Below, piece by piece: positions 1 to 6,024 of a DNA stretch of 7,200 nucleotides. The DNA is from Cytophagales bacterium. GTDB lineage: Bacteria; Bacteroidota; Bacteroidia; Cytophagales; ES-bin-26. Location of the stretch: positions 1 through 7,200 of the forward strand of contig JACMKY010000125.1 of the NCBI GenBank assembly GCA_014379925.1. Reading direction: 5' to 3'. Positions within the stretch are counted from its first letter, which is position 1, and every line of letters begins with the position of its first letter. The position numbers and the translations under genes are program-made. The notes under the pieces are model-generated. The model did not search any database, was not told where the DNA came from, and was given only the letters and a program-made list of their open reading frames with translations.

Positions 1-119
1 AGAGTGACTTGCTTTTCCAGCAGGGTGTTCTGCGCCTTCAGCAAAGGAAGGCGGGTCAGCAAGAGGACCAGCAACAGTGGCAGCGTTTTTGACAGCCTAC
101 GAGTGATTGGTAACCGCAT
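1..119 (-). CDS. TonB-dependent outer-membrane receptor (SusC/FecA-like), N-terminal fragment
   Basis: This is the start of an exported protein that runs off the left edge; only 39 codons are visible. It opens at an ATG (119-117) with MRLPITRRLSK, followed by a Leu-rich hydrophobic core and a probable signal-peptidase site before Gln30 (…LLKA/Q). The first mature residues (NTLLEKQVT, then a Leu codon) resemble the start of an STN (secretin/TonB N-terminal) domain. That domain is found in transducing TonB receptors that signal to a FecR protein. The position 43 bp after the fecR-like gene on the same strand supports this, because sigma / FecR / receptor is the usual gene order in Bacteroidota. 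The receptor would import a siderophore, glycan or other ligand, and the fragment does not show which. There is no Shine-Dalgarno motif upstream. The signal peptide is seen; the family call is inferred from context and a few residues. Confidence 0.72.
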   Translation of the reverse strand, partial: MRLPITRRLSKTLPLLLVLLLTRLPLLKAQNTLLEKQVT

Positions 120-162
120 ATGGTTCCAGTAAAAAGGACTTTGAGTACTGCCTCGTCAACGC

Positions 163-1182
163 CTATTGACACCCTTCTCCTGTGATCATGATCACCTGGC
201 TCTTGCGCACTATCTGGACCGGAAGCACCAGCGGCAGCTCAGCGAGCACCTCTTCCAGGCTCGGTCGGTTGAAGGTGGAAGAGAGGGCACAGGACTCCAA
301 CTCTTTGGTTTGGAGTCGGAAGGGTTGGTGGAAATAATGGCTTAAGTCGTTGGCTACTTCCCGCAAAGGGGCATTGTGGAAGATCAATTGGCCGGTCTTC
401 CAGGCCAGCAGGTTTACATCCCGGTACGGGGCTTTCGTAAGTGCTCCCCGGAGATAGGTGCCTCGCTCTCCGGGTGTCATCGTCAGCTGGCCGGTCCGCT
501 TTCCTGGCGCGAAGAGGGCTACCTTACCGGTTACTACACTCACCAGCACGGAGTCTTCCCGAGCGGCATTGACTAGAAAAGAGGTTCCCAGCACCCGGGT
601 CAGGACCGCACCGGAGGCAATGACAAAGGGCTTTTCCTGGTTTTTAGCCACCTCGAAAAAGGCTTCTCCCGTCAAGGTCACGGTTCGTTCGTGGCCGGGG
701 AAGCTCTCCGGATAGGTCAGGCGAGCGTTGGTGTTCAAATGGACGCGGGTGCCATCCGACAGGGTAACCGTGACGGGATGGGTGGTAGCCTCGGTTATGT
801 TGTCGCGGTGGAAAAGCAGTTGCCTGAGCGGAGTTTTGAAGCCAAGCCCGATGCCCAGCAGGAGTACCACCGCGGCCGCGATTTTGGCCAACGGCTTCCA
901 CCAATGGGTTTTGGAAGGTAGGGGCTGGCTGATTGCTTCCTGCCGGCCGATCGCCAACCGGGCTTTCACCTTTTTGAAGTCCCGGGGGACATCGATGGAG
1001 GCGAAATCCTTGGCCTGGGCACTGCTATGCCATAGCCATGTCATCTGCTCCAAGTATTGCTGATGCTGACAGTCGGCCTGTGCCCAATCCCGTATTTGCT
1101 GGCGTTCCTGCGCGCTGGCTTCCCCATCCAGGAACCGGATGAGGAGTTGCTCGTCGATAGTTGGTTGGAAAGAAGGGTCCAT
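163..1182 (-). CDS. FecR-family anti-sigma factor (inner-membrane signal transducer)
   Basis: This 339-residue protein has the layout of Bacteroidota FecR proteins. A cytoplasmic N-terminal part (about 1-95; DEQLLIRFLDGEAS near the start) would bind the sigma factor. One transmembrane helix follows at about 97-116 (KIAAAVVLLLGIGLGF). The periplasmic FecR domain is at about 133-225 (VTLSDGTRVHLNTNARLTYP, then GEAFFEVAK). The C-terminal DUF4974-like domain is at about 261-335 (LIFHNAPLREVANDL, then SSTFNRPSLEEVL). The length is normal for the family. The start is taken as ATG at 1182; a GTG codon directly before it adds one residue and is less likely. It lies 75 bp after the ECF sigma gene and 43 bp before the receptor gene on the same strand. 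It probably holds that sigma factor inactive until the receptor signals. The family call is firm; the partners are inferred from adjacency. Confidence 0.95.
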   Translation of the reverse strand: MDPSFQPTIDEQLLIRFLDGEASAQERQQIRDWAQADCQHQQYLEQMTWLWHSSAQAKDFASIDVPRDFKKVKARLAIGRQEAISQPLPSKTHWWKPLAKIAAAVVLLLGIGLGFKTPLRQLLFHRDNITEATTHPVTVTLSDGTRVHLNTNARLTYPESFPGHERTVTLTGEAFFEVAKNQEKPFVIASGAVLTRVLGTSFLVNAAREDSVLVSVVTGKVALFAPGKRTGQLTMTPGERGTYLRGALTKAPYRDVNLLAWKTGQLIFHNAPLREVANDLSHYFHQPFRLQTKELESCALSSTFNRPSLEEVLAELPLVLPVQIVRKSQVIMITGEGCQ

Positions 1183-1257
1183 CACCGTTTTTTGAAGTTA
1201 GGACAATCGAACTTGCCCTGACACGTATCGGCTGGGGAAGAATTATTCAGGAAATGT

Positions 1258-1878
1258 TTAGGGCAGTGTACCGGCTGCCATCAGCAGCAGAGGGAGATAG
1301 TCCGCCAGTTCCCGGCGAAGTATTTTCAGGGCCTTGCTGATTTGGGTTTCGACGGTGCGGACGGAGAGGCCTAGTTGCTGGGCAATCTGCGGGTTCTTCA
1401 CTTGCTCAAAGCGACTCATCTGGAAGATTTTCCGGCACTGCTCCGGCAAGCGTTGCACTACCTGCCAGATCTGCTCTTGCAGTTCCAGCAATTCCAGGGC
1501 ATCGCCTTCTTCTGCTGAGGGAACCTGGCGCTGGAGTAGAAGGTGGTGCCCTTGGTGGAGCTTGACTTGCTTGAGGTGATTGAGGCAAGCGTTGTGCACG
1601 GTTCGGTACAGGTAGGACTTCAGGGAAGTAACCGGCGTCACGTCCTGGCGTCGCTCGTAGAGTCGCACGAAACTCTCCTGCACGACTTCCTTGGCCTGGC
1701 CTTCCTCGCCTAACAGCCTTTTGGCATACACGCAGAGTGCCGGATAGTAGCGATGGAAGAGCTGTTCAAAGGCTGTCTCATCGCCGGCCTTCAAGCCATT
1801 GAGTAAGGACAACTCGGCAGAATCCAATGTTGGTAATGAAGTTAAGTGGCGGTGAAGTATACGGCTTGACCGCAACAT
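1258..1878 (-). CDS. RNA polymerase ECF sigma factor, Bacteroidota FecI-like
   Basis: A sigma-70 family ECF factor that would direct RNA polymerase to the adjacent receptor operon. Counting from the ATG at 1878 (206 residues), region 2 covers about 35-102 (GDETAFEQLFHRYYPAL, then AKEVVQESFVRLYERR and SYLYRTVHNACLNHLK). Region 4 covers about 134-189 (LPEQCRKIFQMSRFEQ, then the helix-turn-helix NPQIAQQLGLSVRTVETQIS). There is no extra C-terminal domain, only a hydrophobic tail (DYLPLLLMAAG) that is common in Bacteroidota ECF factors. The open frame extends six codons further to a TTG at 1896, but the ATG is the more credible start and still leaves about 30 residues before the conserved core. 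The gene sits directly upstream of the FecR gene, its likely antagonist. The stop of the preceding oxidoreductase gene is 45 bp away, so its promoter is either in that short gap, inside the upstream gene, or shared. Confidence 0.95.
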   Translation of the reverse strand: MLRSSRILHRHLTSLPTLDSAELSLLNGLKAGDETAFEQLFHRYYPALCVYAKRLLGEEGQAKEVVQESFVRLYERRQDVTPVTSLKSYLYRTVHNACLNHLKQVKLHQGHHLLLQRQVPSAEEGDALELLELQEQIWQVVQRLPEQCRKIFQMSRFEQVKNPQIAQQLGLSVRTVETQISKALKILRRELADYLPLLLMAAGTLP

Positions 1879-1923
1879 TTCAAAATCATTTGCCAAAGTC
1901 TCTTCAAACCACCATTTTGTGAA

Positions 1924-2616
1924 CTACTGCCGGGCCAGGAGGTTGATGTCGGCCGGGTTCAGTTGGGCGGCAATCCGCATCGGTTTGGACGTGCCCCTGA
2001 ACGCGACCGCAATCATGGCTTTGCCCATGGCTTGGGTAGTGGTTACGCCGTTGGGAAACAACGACTTCATCAGTGGATACAGGGGTTTCAAAACGGTGTA
2101 AAGTGCGTTGTACAACGCCGTGCTGGACTTTATTCCGTGCAGCGGATGGATGTATCCCGGCCGGAACATGTAGGCACCCCGGAAGGGCAGGGCCAGCAAC
2201 GCATTTTCGGTTTTGCCCTTTACCCGCGCCCACATCACGTTGCCTTTCTCCGAACTGTCGGTTCCCTGACCGGATACGTAGCAAAAGGTCAGGTTCGGGT
2301 TTAGCCGCGTCAGGGTACTGGCTACGTGCAGCGTCAATTCGTACGTAATGCGATGATACGCTTTTTCCTTCATTCCGAAAGCACTCGTTCCCAGGCAAAA
2401 AAAGCAGGCGTTGTAGCCTTTCAAATCCGGTTCTACGGCCGACAAATCGAAAAAATTGCCGTGAATGATTTCCTTGAGCTTCGGGTGTTGAAGACCCAAA
2501 GGACGGCGGTTGATGACGAGAACATCGGATACGGATGGGTTATCCAGGCATTCCAGCAAAACCCCTTTTCCAACCATGCCGGTTGAGCCAGTGATGATGG
2601 CTTTTATTTTATCCAT
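1924..2616 (-). CDS. NAD(P)-binding oxidoreductase, short atypical SDR / epimerase-like
   Basis: A 230-residue cytoplasmic Rossmann-fold protein. The dinucleotide-binding glycine motif is at the N-terminus (ITGSTGMVGKGV, G10-x-x-G13-x-x-G16), and Arg37-Arg38 after the second strand (VLVINRRP) hint at NADP preference. Other conserved-looking segments are CFFCLGTSAFGMKE (71-84), FCYVSGQGTDSS (111-122), MWARVKGKTEN (128-138; the Lys may correspond to the SDR active-site Lys, with no classic YxxxK) and YMFRPGYIHP (149-158). This pattern matches the small NAD-dependent epimerase/dehydratase-like proteins (HTATIP2/TIP30-like) common in Bacteroidota. Their substrates are mostly unknown, so none is proposed. 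The ATG start follows an A-rich leader (GAAGAAAAGAAAATT), usual in this phylum instead of a Shine-Dalgarno site. It lies upstream of the sigma gene on the same strand with no visible terminator between. A functional link to the signalling cassette is not evident. Confidence 0.88.
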   Translation of the reverse strand: MDKIKAIITGSTGMVGKGVLLECLDNPSVSDVLVINRRPLGLQHPKLKEIIHGNFFDLSAVEPDLKGYNACFFCLGTSAFGMKEKAYHRITYELTLHVASTLTRLNPNLTFCYVSGQGTDSSEKGNVMWARVKGKTENALLALPFRGAYMFRPGYIHPLHGIKSSTALYNALYTVLKPLYPLMKSLFPNGVTTTQAMGKAMIAVAFRGTSKPMRIAAQLNPADINLLARQ

Positions 2617-2904
2617 AATTTTCTTTTCTTCATCGTTGATTCTGCTTTAATGCCGTCAGGCTGATCGTGAAAACGGAATCGCAAGGGATTCATTCCGGCG
2701 GTTTCCGTTTTTTTGGTCTTTCATCACCGCCGTCGGCCGTACCACCGAATCCATCCTTCGGGATCTTGACCAGTACCGGGTTGATCCTCGGCAAGGAAAA
2801 CAATCCAATCACGCCGCCAAAGAAAACATCCTTAAAAAAATCAGTACAGAACGCAAAATCGCGACACTTGTCCCTGAACGGCCATCACCAAGGCCGGTAT
2901 CCCC
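2617..2904. other. Divergent intergenic region; promoters expected, possible gene relic
   Basis: This 288-bp region lies between the oxidoreductase gene (minus) and the dehydrogenase gene (plus), so it must carry start signals for both directions. I looked for the Bacteroidota promoter pattern (TTG near -33, TAnnTTTG near -7) on both strands and found no convincing match. AT-rich stretches (2617-2640 and around 2833-2845) are the most promoter-like parts. On the minus strand a frame stays open for 64 codons (2884-2690) without ATG and ends in a basic, Pro-rich tail; it is discussed as a finding. No tRNA, terminator hairpin or repeat was recognised. Confidence 0.5.
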
Positions 2905-5900
2905 ATGCACTTTCCTACCCTTCAACAACGGCGGTGGTTTTACCCGTTCCTCTTCCTGGGGACGGCCACCGTCGGTTGTGGCACCAAAACCACCCCCGAC
3001 GCCGGAACGGGACCCGTGGGACCCGCCAGTGCCCTCGCGACCTTCGAACTCGAGCCCGGTTTCAAGATTGAGTTGGTCGCCGCCGAGCCGCTGGTTGCCG
3101 ACCCGGTGGACATGGAGATCGACGAGTACGGCCGCCTGTACGTGGTTGAAATGCCCGGTTATCCGCTCGATAAAAGTGGCTCCGGCAAAATAAAGCTGCT
3201 GGCCGATACCAACGGGGATGGACAGATGGACCAGAGCACGGTGTTTGCCGAGGGCCTGGTGTTGCCCAACGGCATCATGCGCTGGAAGAAGGGGGTGCTG
3301 GTAACCGACGCGCCCAACGTACTCTACCTGGAAGACACCGATGCCGACGGTCGGGCGGACATCAAAGACACCGTGCTGACCGGGTTTTCTTTGTCCAATC
3401 CCCACATCAACGTCAACAACCCGGTGTACGGACTCGATAACTGGATTTACCTGGCGCACCGGGGAGCCATTACCACGCGGAACTACCAGCAGGAATTCGG
3501 CGATGAGGGCACGGAAGTTTATTTCCCGGGCCAGCCCGGCCAGCCGCGCCTACCCAAAAACGCGGGCGATCATTGCGTCCGTTTCCGCCCGGACCAGCGC
3601 GCGCTGGAAATGACTTCCGGCAAAGCGCAATTCGGGCAGACCTTCGACACCTGGGGCCACCACCTGCTCGCCGATAACCAGAACCACGCTTTTCAGCCGG
3701 TGATCGCGGCCGCTTACCTGGCGCGGAATCCGGAACTGCTCATCGGGGATGCCCAACAATCCTTGTCCGACCACGGCAACGTCTCCGAGGTATTTCAGAT
3801 TACCAAAAATCCCGAACGTCAGTTGTTCAGCGGGGCCGGCGTGATGACTTCCGCGAGTGGCGTGACTGCCTACGGCGGCGGCGCTTTTCCGCCCCCCTTC
3901 GATCAGCAGGTGACGTTCGTCTGCGAATCCGTCAGCAACCTCGTTCACGCCGACCGGCTCCAGGACGCGGGCGCTACGTTCGTGTCGAGCCGCGTGGGTC
4001 GCCCCCGGAAGGAATTCCTGGCCTCCACGGATGCCTGGTTCCGTCCGGTCAACACCTACGTGGGACCGGACGGGGCGCTTTACGTGGTCGACTACTACCG
4101 ACAGATCATTGAGCATCCCGAATGGATGTCGGAGGAGGCCATCCAAGCCGGCGGGCTGTACAACGGCAAAGACCAGGGGCGAATCTACCGCATCAGCGCC
4201 ACGGACGCCAAACCGGCGGACTGGACCAACGGGCTCCGGTTGGGCGAGGCGACCCCCGGGCAACTGGTGGAAAAACTGGCCAGTCCCAACAGTTGGTGGC
4301 GGACCCACGCGCAACGCCTGTTGGTGGACCGCGCCGACCCGGCCGTTGTGCCGGCTTTGGTTCGAATGGCCCGCCATCCCACTTCCCCCGTGGGCCGCTT
4401 GCACGCCCTCTGGACGCTGGAAGGGTTGGGCGAACTGCAACCGGCACTGATCCGGCAAGCCCTGGGAGATTCGACGGCGGGAATCCGGGAGAATGCCCTC
4501 CGACTGGCCGAGTTGCATTTGCCGGCTTCCCCCGAGCTGGTGAATGCCCTGTTGCCCCTGGAAAAAGACGCGGACGCGAAGGTGCGGTTTCAACTGCTCT
4601 GTACCCTGGGTTCCGTCCGTTCGCCGGCGGCCGCCCTGGTTCGCAACCAACTGCTGTTTGCCGACATCAACGACAAGTGGGTTCAGGTTGCCGCGCTGTC
4701 GGCGGCTTCCTCGCAAACCGCCGCGCTGTTAACCGAAGTGCTGAACCACTTCCGTCCCGAAGTTCCGGCGTACGCCTCGCTGGTCGAACGCCTGACGGCG
4801 ATGGTGGGCGCGAGCGGTGAGCGGGCCGATATTCTCAAACTGATCCAACGGGCCACGACGAGAGGACCCGGAAGGCCGCCCGCGTGGCAGGCGCCGGTGC
4901 TGGCCGGGCTGGCGCAGGGAATGCAAACGCGACCATCGCCCGCGTCGGTGGTTGAAAAACCGGCCCGGCTCGTTGCCACTTGCTTTGACCATCCTTCGGG
5001 CGAAGTGCGCCAGGCTTCCCTGCAATTGTTGAAAGTGATCGGCCTGCCGGACGAATTCCCGGCGAAAACGGGGATTGCCCGGGCCGTATCCGTCGCGGAC
5101 AACCGGCGTTTGTCCGATGACCGCCGGGCCGAAGCCGTTCATTTCCTGGCGCTCGGTGATCCGGCTCCGTACGCTTCCCTGCTCAAAAAATTAATCATTC
5201 CCCAGGAACACCCCTCCATTCAGTTGGCCGCCTTGAAAACGCTGAGTCTGGTGCCCGACCAGACCGTGACCGAATACGTGCTGCAAGCGTGGCTGGCCCT
5301 CACGCCGGGAATCCGGGATGCGGCCCTCAATACCTTCATGGCCAACCCGGAACGCAAAAAGGCCCTGCTGGACGCCATTGAATCGGGCAAAATTCCGTCG
5401 GCCAGCCTGGGATGGTCCCGCAGTGCCCAACTCATGGGCGAATCCGACGACAAGCTACGCAACCGGGCCCGGGCGTTGCTCAACAAAAACGACGACGAAA
5501 AAATCAACCAAGCCTACCAGCAGGCGCTGACCTTGCAAGGGGATGGCCGCCGGGGCAAGGTGGTTTTCCAGCAAAACTGCGCCGTTTGCCACCAGGTGAG
5601 GGGCACCGCGGGAACGGCTTTCGGACCGGACCTGGGCACGGTCCAGAACTGGCTGGCCAAAGACATCATGGCCAACGTACTCGCACCCAACCTCTCCGTT
5701 GCGGTTGGTTTCGATCTCTGGTCGGTGGAGCTGAAAAACGGGGAAGCGTTGCAGGGCATTATCGCCAGCGAAACATCGGCGGCGATCACGCTGCGGATCG
5801 GGCCGGGAGCGGAAAAAGTTCTTAACCGGCAAGACGTACAATCCCTGAAAGTGCTCAACGCGTCGGCCATGCCCGTTCTTACGTCGCAAATCAACCAGCA

Positions 5901-5943
5901 GCAAATGGCCGACCTGTTGGCATTCTTGCGGCAGACGAACTAG
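2905..5943 (+). CDS. PVC-type dehydrogenase with HEAT repeats and C-terminal cytochrome c domain
   Basis: A complete 1012-residue exported protein. The N-terminus has a signal (RRWFYPFLFLGTATVGC) ending in an imperfect lipobox, TVGC with Cys25, so it is probably a lipoprotein facing the periplasm. Residues 46-430 form the 'membrane-bound dehydrogenase' domain (TIGR02604/DUF7133 type), probably a beta-propeller related to soluble quinoprotein sugar dehydrogenases. It includes two acidic calcium-type loops, DTNGDGQMD (101-109) and DTDADGRAD (144-152). Residues about 450-860 are helical HEAT-like repeats, beginning with the family hallmark SPNSWWRTHAQRLLVDR (460-476). Residues about 880-1012 are a heme domain (TIGR02603 type) with C892-AVC-H896 and a likely distal ligand Met989 in SAMP. 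It would oxidise an unknown, perhaps carbohydrate, substrate and pass electrons to heme. The ATG is the only nearby start, since an in-frame stop lies 30 bp upstream. The ceramidase-like gene follows after 81 bp. The family is well supported; the cofactor and substrate are not visible. Confidence 0.93.
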   Translation: MHFPTLQQRRWFYPFLFLGTATVGCGTKTTPDAGTGPVGPASALATFELEPGFKIELVAAEPLVADPVDMEIDEYGRLYVVEMPGYPLDKSGSGKIKLLADTNGDGQMDQSTVFAEGLVLPNGIMRWKKGVLVTDAPNVLYLEDTDADGRADIKDTVLTGFSLSNPHINVNNPVYGLDNWIYLAHRGAITTRNYQQEFGDEGTEVYFPGQPGQPRLPKNAGDHCVRFRPDQRALEMTSGKAQFGQTFDTWGHHLLADNQNHAFQPVIAAAYLARNPELLIGDAQQSLSDHGNVSEVFQITKNPERQLFSGAGVMTSASGVTAYGGGAFPPPFDQQVTFVCESVSNLVHADRLQDAGATFVSSRVGRPRKEFLASTDAWFRPVNTYVGPDGALYVVDYYRQIIEHPEWMSEEAIQAGGLYNGKDQGRIYRISATDAKPADWTNGLRLGEATPGQLVEKLASPNSWWRTHAQRLLVDRADPAVVPALVRMARHPTSPVGRLHALWTLEGLGELQPALIRQALGDSTAGIRENALRLAELHLPASPELVNALLPLEKDADAKVRFQLLCTLGSVRSPAAALVRNQLLFADINDKWVQVAALSAASSQTAALLTEVLNHFRPEVPAYASLVERLTAMVGASGERADILKLIQRATTRGPGRPPAWQAPVLAGLAQGMQTRPSPASVVEKPARLVATCFDHPSGEVRQASLQLLKVIGLPDEFPAKTGIARAVSVADNRRLSDDRRAEAVHFLALGDPAPYASLLKKLIIPQEHPSIQLAALKTLSLVPDQTVTEYVLQAWLALTPGIRDAALNTFMANPERKKALLDAIESGKIPSASLGWSRSAQLMGESDDKLRNRARALLNKNDDEKINQAYQQALTLQGDGRRGKVVFQQNCAVCHQVRGTAGTAFGPDLGTVQNWLAKDIMANVLAPNLSVAVGFDLWSVELKNGEALQGIIASETSAAITLRIGPGAEKVLNRQDVQSLKVLNASAMPVLTSQINQQQMADLLAFLRQTN

Positions 5944-5951
5944 GGAGGTTG

Positions 5952-5987
5952 CCGGTTTCACGCGCGACCAGGGGTGAGGGAAACCGG
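5952..5987 (+). repeat. Inverted repeat / possible stem-loop between the two plus-strand genes
   Basis: CCGGTTTC (5952-5959) and GAAACCGG (5980-5987) are perfect 8-bp complements separated by 20 bases, starting 8 bp after the dehydrogenase stop codon. No T-run follows (the next bases are ACAAAAATGG), so it is not a standard intrinsic terminator. It could be an mRNA processing or stability hairpin, a weak attenuator, or chance. Confidence 0.4.
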
Positions 5988-6024
5988 ACAAAAATGGATG
6001 ACGCTTCATCTTCAAACCAGTGCC

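Noticed and set aside
1879..1896. TTG at 1896 as start of the sigma factor
   Set aside because: It adds only six residues, TTG starts are rare, and an ATG in the same frame at 1878 leaves the full conserved sigma core intact.
1879..1923. A possible Bacteroidota promoter (GGTTTGAA, then TGATTTTG) before the sigma gene
   Set aside because: The -7 element deviates from TAnnTTTG, the spacing is short, and the element would abut the ATG, so it cannot be supported.
2667..3071. A 134-codon plus-strand open frame overlapping the dehydrogenase start
   Set aside because: It is out of frame with the dehydrogenase and overlaps its signal peptide and N-terminus. Its Pro/Ser/Arg-rich product has no recognisable motif.
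3550..4716. A 388-codon minus-strand open frame inside the dehydrogenase gene
   Set aside because: It is a shadow of the real gene: the composition is antisense-like and there are no recognisable domains, while the plus strand has clear family motifs throughout.
5944..6024. Rho-independent terminator after the dehydrogenase gene
   Set aside because: The only hairpin candidate has a long 20-base loop and no following T-run, so co-transcription with the next gene is more likely.
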